Source of the DNA: Corynebacterium timonense
Lineage (GTDB): Bacteria > Actinomycetota > Actinomycetes > Mycobacteriales > Mycobacteriaceae
Assembly: GCF_900105305.1 (NCBI RefSeq)
Contig: NZ_LT629765.1
Location: 1,116,001-1,180,000 of the forward strand
Reading direction: 5' to 3'
DNA: 64,000 bases
The translations under genes were made by a program, and so were the position numbers. Shown piece by piece: positions 1-7,144 of the stretch. The notes under the pieces were generated by a model. The model saw only the letters and a program-made list of their open reading frames with translations, was not told the DNA's origin and did no database searches. How positions within the stretch are numbered: position 1 is the first letter of the stretch; every line of letters begins with the position of its first letter.

Positions 1-93
1 CGGGTTGGCGTTTCCTGCGTCCCAGACGCGCAGCATGGCCTCGCGAGCCTCGGGGTGCAGCGGGGCTGTGGCGGCGGCGTCGAGGTAGGTCAT
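1..93 (-). CDS. Cysteine desulfurase (NadS/IscS-like), N-terminal fragment
   Basis: Only the first 31 codons lie in the window; the gene continues beyond position 1. The reading begins MTYLDAAATAPLHPEAREAM, the usual start of class V aminotransferase-fold cysteine desulfurases (NifS/IscS type). Its ATG overlaps the stop of nadC (ATGA, 90-93), so it is probably translated together with it. In corynebacteria a cysteine desulfurase often closes the nadA-nadB-nadC cluster and is thought to supply sulfur for the iron-sulfur cluster of quinolinate synthase. That role is inferred from family and position. Confidence 0.8.
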   Translation of the reverse strand, partial: MTYLDAAATAPLHPEAREAMLRVWDAGNANP

Positions 94-941
94 AGGGCGG
101 CTTCTGTAATCTCGTCGAGCCCCAGATCGAGCGCGCCCGCGCTGTGGGTGAGCTTGCCCACGGAGATGACGTCGACCCCGGTCGCGGCGATCGCGGCCAC
201 GGTGTCGAGGCTGACGTTGCCACTCGCCTCGGTGGCGGCGCGGCCGCCGATCAGGGCGACGGCCTCGCGCAGCTGGTCGGGGGCGAAGTTGTCCAGCATG
301 ATGCTGTCGACCCCGGCGGCAAGGACGGGTTCGATCTGGTCGATGCGGTCAACCTCGACCTCGATGTGGGTGGTGTGACCGACGCGAGAGCGGATGAGGC
401 GCAGCGATTCGGTGACGGTTCCGCCGAGTGCGGCCAGGTGGTTGTCCTTGACCATGACGGCGTCCGACAGGCCGTGGCGGTGGTTGTGTCCCCCGCCGGC
501 GCGCACGGCGTGCTTTTCGAAGACGCGCAGGCCCGGCGTGGTTTTGCGGGTGTCCACGATGCGCACGTCGTAGCCCTCGGCGGCCGCGACGTAGCGCGCG
601 GTGAGCGTGGCCACGGCGCACATGCGTTGCGCGAAGTTCAGGGCGACGCGCTCCGCGGTGAGGATGCCGCGGGCGGGGCCTTCGATGAGCGCTAGGCGGT
701 CGCCGGCGTCGAAGCGCGTCCCGTCGGCGGCGAGCCCGGTGACGGCGATCGCGGGGTCGGTGAGCGCGAACGCGGCGCGCACGACCTCTCCCCCGGCGAA
801 GACGCCCGGCTCGCGGGCGACGAGCGCGACGCGCAGGCGGGCGTCGGCGGGGATGGCGGCGTGGGCTGTGATGTCGCCCCAGGGCGCGTCCTCGTTTAAG
901 GCTGCGGTGACGGCCGCGGTGATGGCGTGGTGGGTGAGCAT
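90..941 (-). CDS. nadC: Nicotinate-nucleotide pyrophosphorylase (quinolinate phosphoribosyltransferase)
   Basis: This 283-residue cytoplasmic enzyme converts quinolinate and PRPP to nicotinate mononucleotide, the third step of de novo NAD synthesis. The family signature is plain: DTRKTTPGLR followed by EKHAVRAGGGHNHR and SDAVMVKDNH, which form the quinolinate and phosphate pocket. The start at 941 is chosen because a strong AAGGAGG stands just ahead of the ATG and the protein then begins MLTHHAITAAV, as relatives do. The reading frame stays open far upstream, but that part is a shadow of nadB. nadC lies 17 bp after nadB and overlaps the desulfurase start by four bases. Confidence 0.95.
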   Translation of the reverse strand: MLTHHAITAAVTAALNEDAPWGDITAHAAIPADARLRVALVAREPGVFAGGEVVRAAFALTDPAIAVTGLAADGTRFDAGDRLALIEGPARGILTAERVALNFAQRMCAVATLTARYVAAAEGYDVRIVDTRKTTPGLRVFEKHAVRAGGGHNHRHGLSDAVMVKDNHLAALGGTVTESLRLIRSRVGHTTHIEVEVDRIDQIEPVLAAGVDSIMLDNFAPDQLREAVALIGGRAATEASGNVSLDTVAAIAATGVDVISVGKLTHSAGALDLGLDEITEAAL

Positions 942-958
942 GGTGGCCTCCTTAGACC

Positions 959-2398
959 TTAGACGGCGCGCAGGTAGATCGGTCGCGCCTGGGCGGGGTC
1001 GGTGTCGGGGTGGTCGAGGCGGCGGTGGGCGCCGCGCGATTCCGTGCGGTGGGCCGCGGCTGCGGCCATGAGCAGGCCGGTTGCGGCGGCGATGCTCCCG
1101 TTGCCGCGCAGGGCGCGGGCGGTGCCTGTGATCGTCTCGCCGGTGCGCTCGACGGCAAGGCCGGCGCCGATAGCTTCGCGGGCGGCGCCAGCGTCGCCGC
1201 GACGATTCGGATCCGGTAGGGCCACGTCGAGGACCTCGCCCGCGATCTCGGGCGCGTGCCACGGTTCCCCGGCCGCCGCGGCCCGCCCGGCGGCGGCGCC
1301 GAAGACGAGGCCCTCGAGAAGCGAGTTCGAGGCCAGCCGGTTCGCCCCGTGCACCCCGGTGCGCGCGACCTCGCCGACCGCGTACAGCCCAGGCACGCTC
1401 GTGCGCCCGGCAAGGTCGGTCACGATCCCTCCCATCGAGTAGTGCGCGGCCGGGGCGACGGGGACGAGCTCGCGCGTCCAATCGAGCCCGGCCTGCGCCA
1501 ACCGTGCGCTGATCCCGGGGAAGCGACGGGATAGGTCGTCGACGTGGCGGGCGTCGAGGTACACGGCTCCGGTGCCGGTGCCGGTATCGGTCTGGCGCTC
1601 GCGGTGGACCCCCGCGGAGACGACGTCGCGCGGGGCCAGCTCGCCGCGCGGGTCAACCTCGAGCAGGAATCGGGTGCCATGGCCGTTGATGAGGTGCGCC
1701 CCGGCACCGCGCACGGCCTCCGAGATGAGGGCGCCGGTGCCCTCCAGCACCGTCGGGTGGAACTGGACGAACTCCATGTCCGCCAGCAGCGCGCCGGCGC
1801 GGGCGGCGGCGACGATGCCCGCACCCGTCGCCTCGGGCGCGCCGGTCGAGAGGGGGTAGACGCCGCAGTAGCCTCCCGTGGCGAGGATGACCGCGTCCGC
1901 GCTGAGGGTGGTCAGGCCGGTGATGTGGCCGTCGACACGCGACAAGCTCAGCTCCTTGCTTCGCGGAGCGTGGTGAATGCGCGGGGTGGAGAGCGCGCGG
2001 GTAATGAGGAAACGGTGCAGCTCAGCGCCGGTGCGATCGCCGCCCGCGTGCGTGATGCGCGGCGCGGAATGCGCTCCCTCGAGCCCGAAGCCGGGGTCGG
2101 CGGGAAACCCGTCCCCAAGCAGGGCGCGGACCTGGCGTGCGCCGCGCTCGGCGAGGTAAGTCGCCGCATGCGTATCGACGAGCCCGGCACCCGCCTCGAT
2201 CGTATCGCGCGCGTGCGCCTCCGGCGTGTCGCTCGGGCCGATCGCCGCCGCGATTCCGCCCTGGGCGAGCTGGGTCGAGCCGGGGCTGGAGGCGATGTCC
2301 TCGCCGGGATAGACGAGCGTGACCTCCGCCTCGCGCGCGGCGGCGCACGCGGCGCTCAGGCCCGCGACGCCGGCGCCAACGACGACGACGTGCCTCAT
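959..2398 (-). CDS. nadB: L-aspartate oxidase
   Basis: This flavoprotein oxidises L-aspartate to iminoaspartate for NadA. The N-terminus has the FAD-binding Rossmann motif VVGAGVAGLSAA. Family motifs follow in order: STQLAQGGIAAAIG, TGAELHRFL, FVQFHPT, AAHYSMGGIVTD and RLASNSLLEGLVFG. At 479 residues it is shorter than the E. coli enzyme (about 540), because the C-terminal helical region is reduced; I read this as a lineage feature and not a truncation. The ATG at 2398 overlaps the nadA stop (ATGA), which fixes the start and implies translational coupling. It is the third gene of the nrtR-nadABC operon. Confidence 0.95.
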   Translation of the reverse strand: MRHVVVVGAGVAGLSAACAAAREAEVTLVYPGEDIASSPGSTQLAQGGIAAAIGPSDTPEAHARDTIEAGAGLVDTHAATYLAERGARQVRALLGDGFPADPGFGLEGAHSAPRITHAGGDRTGAELHRFLITRALSTPRIHHAPRSKELSLSRVDGHITGLTTLSADAVILATGGYCGVYPLSTGAPEATGAGIVAAARAGALLADMEFVQFHPTVLEGTGALISEAVRGAGAHLINGHGTRFLLEVDPRGELAPRDVVSAGVHRERQTDTGTGTGAVYLDARHVDDLSRRFPGISARLAQAGLDWTRELVPVAPAAHYSMGGIVTDLAGRTSVPGLYAVGEVARTGVHGANRLASNSLLEGLVFGAAAGRAAAAGEPWHAPEIAGEVLDVALPDPNRRGDAGAAREAIGAGLAVERTGETITGTARALRGNGSIAAATGLLMAAAAAHRTESRGAHRRLDHPDTDPAQARPIYLRAV

Positions 2399-3651
2399 GG
2401 CTTCGCCGCGAGCATGCGCTCGAGCGCGACGCGGGCGTCGGCGGCGACGTCGTCGGGCACGACGATGCGGTTGGTGATCTCCCCTTCGACGAGCGACTCA
2501 AGCACCCACGCGAGGTAGGCCGGGTGGATGCGGTACATCGTCGAGCACGGGCACACCACCGGGTCGAGGCAGAAGATCGTGCGGTCCGGGTACTGCTGCG
2601 CCAGCCGGTTCACCATGTTGATCTCGGTGCCGATGGCCAGCACGTCGCCGGGCTTCGACGCCTCCACTTCGCGACGAATCACCTCCGTCGACCCCGACAC
2701 GTCCGCCGCGTCGACGACGGGCGCCGGGCACTCCGGGTGGACGATGACGCGCACCCCGGGGTACTCCGCGCGCGCTCGCTCGATCTGCGCCACCGTGAAG
2801 CGCTTGTGCACGGAGCAGAACCCGTTCCACAGGATCACCGTGGACTGCTCCACCTGCTCGGGTGTGTTGCCGCCGAGCGGCTGGTGCGGGTTCCACATGA
2901 TAATCTGCTCGTCCGGAATGCCCATCGCGCGCGCCGTGTTGCGTCCCAGGTGCTGGTCGGGCAGGAAGACGACGCGCTCGCCGCGCTCAAAGACCCACTC
3001 GAGCACTGTGCGCGCGTTGGACGACGTGCACACGATGCCGCCGTTGCGCCCGCAGAACGCCTTGATGGCGGCCGAGGAATTCATGTACGTCACCGGCACG
3101 AGCGGCGCCTTGGCACCGTCGCCCCTCGTGGGCAACACGCGGGTGAGCTCCTCCCAGCACGCCTCGACCTGGCCGATCGAGGCCATGTCCGCCATGGAGC
3201 ACCCCGCCGCGAGGTTCGGCAGGATCACGGCCTGGTTGTCGCCCGAGAGGATGTCGGCGGTCTCCGCCATGAAATGGACGCCACAGAAGACGAAGGCCTC
3301 CGCCTCCGGGTGCTTCTTCGCGGCCTGGGCAAGGTTGAACGAGTCGCCGACGAAGTCCGCGAACTTCACAATTTCGTCGCGCTGGTAGAAGTGGCCGAGG
3401 ATTTTCACTCGGTCCCCGAGCTCCTTCCTCGCCTGCTCGATCATGGCGTCGAGCTCTGCAGGGCTCGCCTCGGTGTAGCGCGAGGGTACCGCGCCCTGTC
3501 TGGGCGCGATCTGCGGGAAGCGGTCTGCCTGGGAGGCACCGGGGCCATAGGAGTGGTTCTGGTCCACCTCCCAGGGCTCGGCGGGAAGCTGCGAGTCGCA
3601 GGTAGACTCCTTCCCCGCTGCGGTGAGGATGAGGTTGGTCACGGATGGCAT
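2395..3651 (-). CDS. nadA: Quinolinate synthase A
   Basis: NadA condenses iminoaspartate with dihydroxyacetone phosphate to quinolinate and needs a [4Fe-4S] cluster. At 418 residues it has the long N-terminal extension usual in actinobacteria. Recognisable segments are KILGHFYQRDEIVKFADFVGDS, read in two parts, AFVFCGVHFMAETADIL, NGGIVCTSSNA, HPECPAPVVDAAD and CPCSTMYRIHP; these contain the candidate cluster cysteines. It starts four bases after the nrtR stop and overlaps nadB by four bases, so the operon is tightly packed. No separate promoter is visible in front of it; expression probably starts upstream of nrtR. Confidence 0.95.
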   Translation of the reverse strand: MPSVTNLILTAAGKESTCDSQLPAEPWEVDQNHSYGPGASQADRFPQIAPRQGAVPSRYTEASPAELDAMIEQARKELGDRVKILGHFYQRDEIVKFADFVGDSFNLAQAAKKHPEAEAFVFCGVHFMAETADILSGDNQAVILPNLAAGCSMADMASIGQVEACWEELTRVLPTRGDGAKAPLVPVTYMNSSAAIKAFCGRNGGIVCTSSNARTVLEWVFERGERVVFLPDQHLGRNTARAMGIPDEQIIMWNPHQPLGGNTPEQVEQSTVILWNGFCSVHKRFTVAQIERARAEYPGVRVIVHPECPAPVVDAADVSGSTEVIRREVEASKPGDVLAIGTEINMVNRLAQQYPDRTIFCLDPVVCPCSTMYRIHPAYLAWVLESLVEGEITNRIVVPDDVAADARVALERMLAAKP

Positions 3652-3655
3652 GGTG

Positions 3656-4366
3656 TTAATCCTGTCTGGCGTTGTTGTCTGCGAATCGGTAAAACTTCGC
3701 CGGGCGGTGCTTCGCCCCCGCCTGGGTCACCCCGGTTTCCACGATCTCTCCGGAGGACAACGCCTGGCGGCGGAAGTTCGCCGGGTCGACGCGCTTGTCC
3801 ACAATGACCTCGTGGACCTCGCGCAGTTGCGCGAGGGTGAAGTGGCGTTCGAGGAAACGGTGCGCCACAAAGGTCTGGCTAGCGCGGCGCTGGAGCCGCT
3901 GGATACCTGTGTGGATGATCTCGGCGTGGTCGAATGCCAACTCGGGCAGGCGGCTGGTGGGAAACCAGGCGACGTGTGGGTCGTCGATACGCGCCGCGGA
4001 CTCGAAGTCCGACTCCCGGTACTGGGCCCAGTACGCGATGGTGACGGTGCGTTCGGCCTGTGCGGAACGTTCCACGGAACCGAAGGCGTAGAGCTGCTCG
4101 AGGTAGTTCGGCTCCGCCTGCGTCGCGGCGACGAGGGTCTCGCGCGCCGTCTGGGTCAGCGTTTTGTCCCACTGCGTGGGCCCTCCGGGCAGCGCCCACG
4201 CCCCTTTGTAAGGCGGGCGGGTGCGTTGCACCAGCGGGACCCAGAGTCCCTGCGGCGTGTCAGCAGGTCGATGAGGAGGGGCCAGGGAAAAGGCCACGGT
4301 GGACACCGCCACCGACGGGCCGTGCATTCTCCGTTCGGCGACGTTGAGGCTGTGCCACCCCCGCAT
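3656..4366 (-). CDS. nrtR: Nudix-related transcriptional regulator of NAD synthesis (NrtR type)
   Basis: This 236-residue protein has a Nudix fold (about residues 17-150) and a C-terminal winged-helix region (about 155-236, with FTLAQLREVHEVI and NFRRQAL). The Nudix box at residues 61-83 keeps GG and RE, but the two glutamates expected after RE are replaced (RETLVAAT), so hydrolase activity is unlikely. That is typical of NrtR regulators, which sense ADP-ribose or related NAD metabolites and repress NAD genes. Its place as first gene of the nadABC operon fits autoregulation. The start at 4366 has AGGAGGGG closely upstream; a second ATG at 4327 is less well served. It could also be a Nudix enzyme with odd residues, but position favours a regulator. 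Confidence 0.85.
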   Translation of the reverse strand: MRGWHSLNVAERRMHGPSVAVSTVAFSLAPPHRPADTPQGLWVPLVQRTRPPYKGAWALPGGPTQWDKTLTQTARETLVAATQAEPNYLEQLYAFGSVERSAQAERTVTIAYWAQYRESDFESAARIDDPHVAWFPTSRLPELAFDHAEIIHTGIQRLQRRASQTFVAHRFLERHFTLAQLREVHEVIVDKRVDPANFRRQALSSGEIVETGVTQAGAKHRPAKFYRFADNNARQD

Positions 4367-4391
4367 ACGCCCCTCCTGCGACTCATAAGCG

Positions 4392-4420
4392 TTAGTTAGT
4401 GTCAGATCGACCTTAACTAA
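4392..4420. promoter_or_regulatory. 29-bp palindrome, probable NrtR operator
   Basis: The arms TTAGTTAGTGTC (4392-4403) and GACCTTAACTAA (4409-4420) flank a 5-bp spacer; 10 of 12 positions are complementary. The palindrome sits 25 bp upstream of the nrtR start codon, where a repressor would block the operon promoter. The assignment to NrtR is inferred from position and symmetry. Confidence 0.6.
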
Positions 4421-4457
4421 GGGTAGGGCGCGGTCCGGGGGCGGTCAAGAAAATGAT

Positions 4458-4874
4458 TCAGTCCTGCGGGTGGCGGGGGTTAAGCAAGCCGGACCCCTCG
4501 GGCGCGTGCGCCGGGTCCTGTCCCTCGACGAGCGCCCTATTGGACCCGTCGACGAACACGATGCGCGGGCGATAGTCTTTCAGGTCCTCCGCGCCGTACT
4601 GGGCGTAGCCGATGATGATGACGAGGTCCCCGGGGCTGATCAGGCGAGCGGCGGCGCCGTTGATGCCGATGACGCCGCTGCCCCGGTCGCCAGTGATGGC
4701 GTAGGTGGTGAGCCGGTTGCCGTTATTGATGTCCACGATGTCAATCTGCTCGCCCTCGAGGATGTCGGCGGCATCCATCAGGTCAGCGTCGATGGTGCAG
4801 GAGCCCACGTAGTGCAGGTCAGCCTGCGTCACGGTAGCCCGGTGGATCTTGGATTTCAGCATGGTGCGCAACAC
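4458..4874 (-). CDS. panD: Aspartate 1-decarboxylase
   Basis: PanD makes beta-alanine for pantothenate and coenzyme A. The pyruvoyl enzyme self-cleaves between Gly and Ser in YVGSCTIDA, which is present. [22 protein letters not shown] matches the family core (read in two parts). The start is taken as the GTG at 4874, giving [20 protein letters not shown], because corynebacterial PanD proteins begin MLRT; the ATG at 4862 is a possible alternative that loses four residues. The C-terminal tail (AEGSG-like, then NPRHPQD) is short and variable in the genus. The gene stands alone, divergent from the His-rich gene; the 140-bp gap between them carries the repeated operator motif at 4936-4991. Confidence 0.9.
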   Translation of the reverse strand: MLRTMLKSKIHRATVTQADLHYVGSCTIDADLMDAADILEGEQIDIVDINNGNRLTTYAITGDRGSGVIGINGAAARLISPGDLVIIIGYAQYGAEDLKDYRPRIVFVDGSNRALVEGQDPAHAPEGSGLLNPRHPQD

Positions 4875-4935
4875 GCCGAAAACTCTATTCCCCCCGCTCC
4901 CCGATCGCCTAACCATGTGCTCTTCGCCACCTTTT

Positions 4936-4991
4936 TGAAAACGTATTGAAAACGCGGTACGGATCGTGTTTAATGAAAACGTACTGAAAAC
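4936..4991 (+). promoter_or_regulatory. Promoter covered by two copies of an 18-bp TGAAAAC motif
   Basis: Copy 1 (4936-4953) is TGAAAACGTATTGAAAAC and copy 2 (4974-4991) differs at one base. Each copy holds two TGAAAAC half-sites exactly 11 bp apart, one helical turn. A -35 box TTGAAA (4946-4951) and a -10 box TTTAAT (4969-4974) are 17 bp apart, so copy 1 covers the -35 and copy 2 abuts the -10. This suggests cooperative repressor binding. The TGAAAA half resembles Fur/Zur-family sites in actinobacteria, but here the halves are direct and not inverted repeats. Confidence 0.6.
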
Positions 4992-5013
4992 AGACACTCA
5001 AGGAGGGACCCTC

Positions 5014-5307
5014 ATGAGCACGCACACCATCCACGACACCCACGAACACACCCACGGCGAGGGCTGCGGCCACGTGGCCGTCCCCCACGGCGACCACGTC
5101 GACTACGCCCACGACGGCCACCTCCACCGCGAGCACGACGGCCACTGGGACGAGTGCGAGACCTCCGAGCACCACGTGCACGAGGACCACCCGCACGTCC
5201 ACGGCGAGGGCTGCGGCCACGTGGCTGTCCCCCACGGCGACCACGTCGACTACATCCACGACGGTCACCGCCACGCCGCCCACGACGGCCACTGGGACGA
5301 CCACTAA
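5014..5307 (+). CDS. Small His-rich metal-binding protein with tandem repeat
   Basis: This is a 97-residue soluble protein with 28 histidines, 3 cysteines and many Asp/Glu, and no signal peptide or membrane segment. The block HGEGCGHVAVPHGDHVDY occurs at residues 14-31 and again at 63-80, each time followed by a variable HDGH-x-H-x3-HDGHWD tail, so the protein is two copies of a roughly 35-residue unit. Composition argues for binding zinc, nickel or copper in the cytoplasm. The start at 5014 follows AAGGAGGG. Similar short proteins are known to me from corynebacteria and mycobacteria, sometimes labelled as zinc transporter components without evidence. The operator-like repeats over its promoter suggest control by a metal sensor. 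Confidence 0.8.
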   Translation: MSTHTIHDTHEHTHGEGCGHVAVPHGDHVDYAHDGHLHREHDGHWDECETSEHHVHEDHPHVHGEGCGHVAVPHGDHVDYIHDGHRHAAHDGHWDDH

Positions 5308-5325
5308 TCGCTCCCCACGCACGCG

Positions 5326-5365
5326 GGCGCGGACGCACGTTTTCGGTGCGTCCGCGCCTTTTCTT
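5326..5365 (+). terminator. Rho-independent terminator
   Basis: A perfect 13-bp stem GGCGCGGACGCAC / GTGCGTCCGCGCC (5326-5338 and 5346-5358) with a 7-nt loop is followed by TTTTCTTTC. It ends the His-rich gene and separates it from the convergent mycolyltransferase relic. Confidence 0.9.
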
Positions 5366-5368
5366 TCG

Positions 5369-6413
5369 CTACTCGACGCCCAAAGCCCGGCCAATTGTTA
5401 CCCGGGTCGCCGGGAGCTGGCGGCGGAACAGTCCCCAGTCGCGGGTGCCCTCGTTGAACTCGTAGACGTCGACGTCGAGCCCCGCGTAGCGCGCCTGGTC
5501 GACGAAGCAACGGGTGCAGGTGTACGCGAACTGCTTGTCGACGACCAACAGCGGCGCCGCGGAATCCTTGACGGGCTCGTCCGTGTCGGCAGGGACGCCG
5601 CGCGACGCGGCGGCGAAAAGCGTGAGGCCCCGCATATCGTCGAGGTGGAGCACCGGCGAGTGTGCGGCCCACGCTGGGTCCGCCGAGCTACCCCACAGGT
5701 TCTTCGGGTCCGCCCCGCAGAAGCGCGCGGTGGAGGATGCGAACGCCTGCCCGAGCGCGCCCGTCGTGGACTGGCGGCTGGAGTAGGTCCCGGCCACCTT
5801 AAAGCGCTCCTCGAGCGTGGCGATGTGCAGGGCGGCCCCGCCCGACACCGACATCCCCGCGATGGCGTCGTGTCCCGTGCCGTGGAACTGGGCGCCGATA
5901 AGCGAAGGAAGCTCCTTCGTCAAATAGGTCGTCCACGTGTCCAGGCCGAGAGTGGGCCCCCTTCGACCAGCCCGCCTGCTGAGGACCGATCGCGCCGCGC
6001 GGCGTGACCACGTTGATGAGCTTGTCTCGGAAGAAGTCGGGCGCGCCGCCTCCCGCGCTGGAGGAGGCAGGAAGTAGGGCGCGGCGCGGTGTTGTCCGCC
6101 CCCCTCGGTCAGGACGAGGTCGTTGGTAATGTTGCGCTGGATCGACGGCGAGTACACCGTGAGCTCCCACAGGTTGTTGCGCACGTGCTTGAGGCCGACG
6201 AACTCCCCCGGCGGGGCCTCTGGGTCCGGGAAAAAGTCGGCGAGGTCCACGCCACTGGAGCCCAGCTTCGAGCTGGTTTCGAAGGCGAAGCGCTCGAAGG
6301 AGAGGTAGCCGACGAGCCCGCCCATGAGCGCCGAGATGAGCAGCGCAGGAAGCGCCACCGGGTCGTTATCGGAGCGGAAGCTGGCGAAGGCTGCGGCGAT
6401 GGGGAGTTTTCAC
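5369..6413 (-). pseudogene. Mycolyltransferase / esterase-family relic with shifted frames
   Basis: The translation resembles corynebacterial mycolyltransferases (Ag85/Cmt alpha/beta hydrolases, which move mycolic acids in the cell envelope). It has a hydrophobic N-terminus, LTKELPSLIGAQFHGTG and the nucleophile elbow GMSVSGGAA. However, family-like sequence jumps between frames. In the main frame, residues around 88-145 are meaningless, while another frame (about 5950-6090) carries APDFFRDKLINVVTPRGAIG and then AGWSKG, after which the main frame resumes at PTLGLDTW. The jumps fall at G runs (near 6098-6103 and 5961-5965). A likely original GTG start at 6413 is cut off by an in-frame stop caused by an extra A. 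The catalytic His expected before W in the C-terminus (family GTHSW) reads TRDW. The net length is still in frame. I call it a decaying gene, though indel errors would explain the shifts (not the His loss). Confidence 0.7.
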
Positions 6414-6639
6414 CCAAAACTTTACCTGACAGTAACCTTGGAAATTACTTGTTCCCACCGCATAGCTCGCCGTGTGGGGGTTCATGAACCGTCCCAAGTT
6501 CGGCCCCGTTTGAGCAGACGACGGCGCATAAACGACGGAGCCTGGTCAACACAACACCGCCCGGCATCACCAACGCAGCCTCCTTTACACGGCTCAACGA
6601 TCTCCTCACTGCTGACGCGAGCCCGGCCGCCGTCGCTCC

Positions 6640-7080
6640 CCGGGCCGACAGCAGCCCAACCACTCTGCAGAGCCGATTCGAACAGTTTTGACTCATCGAC
6701 GTACCTGATCCCACACCCCGCCCACACCAGCACCTACACCGCAGCCGGCTGCCTGCTCGCCGCGGCCACCGCCGACCACGTCATCGCCCGTCCCTGGCGC
6801 CGGCGCGAACCACAGCCTCCTACACCGTCTTGTTCGAGCGCTTCGCCGCCACACTGATCGTGATCACCCACGGCGGCCCAAAAGCCGCAAGCGCGATCAA
6901 GAACAGCAGGCCCACCAGCAAAGTGCAACGCTGCCTGCTCCACATCCAACGCGTCGTGCACCGTCACACCACCTCCCAACCGCCAATCGACGCCGAACGG
7001 GCAATCTACCAACTCGGCTTGAACCTGACGAAGATCCACACCCTCAACGCGGTTTTGACTTCGAGGCTTAACGGGGGGCG
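6640..7080 (+). mobile_element. Remnant of an IS1249-like transposase
   Basis: Two pieces of transposase-like protein can be read in different plus frames: AAGCLLAAATADHVIARPW (about 6730-6790), then LIVITHGGPKAASAIKN with SKVQRCLLHIQRVVHRHTT and AIYQLGLNLTKIHTL (about 6850-7055). The second part is the well-conserved core seen in IS1249-like transposases of corynebacteria. Stops and frame changes show the copy is dead, and no N-terminus is found. I see no gene from 6420 to 6640, and none between 7080 and the IS256 element at 7145. Confidence 0.65.
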
Positions 7081-7144
7081 CTCTCCCGCGCGAGGAAGCG
7101 TGGCGCCGGCAGCAACGTCCCAAAAACTGGTCAAGTCCACGGTG

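Noticed and set aside
2524..3807. Long plus-strand frame opposite nadA and nrtR
   Set aside because: Shadow of conserved genes; no protein-like motifs and no ribosome binding site.
4909..5394. Minus-strand frame rich in Val and Asp opposite the His-rich gene
   Set aside because: His codons read backwards give Val/Met/Asp-type repeats; the plus frame has the ribosome binding site, promoter and terminator.
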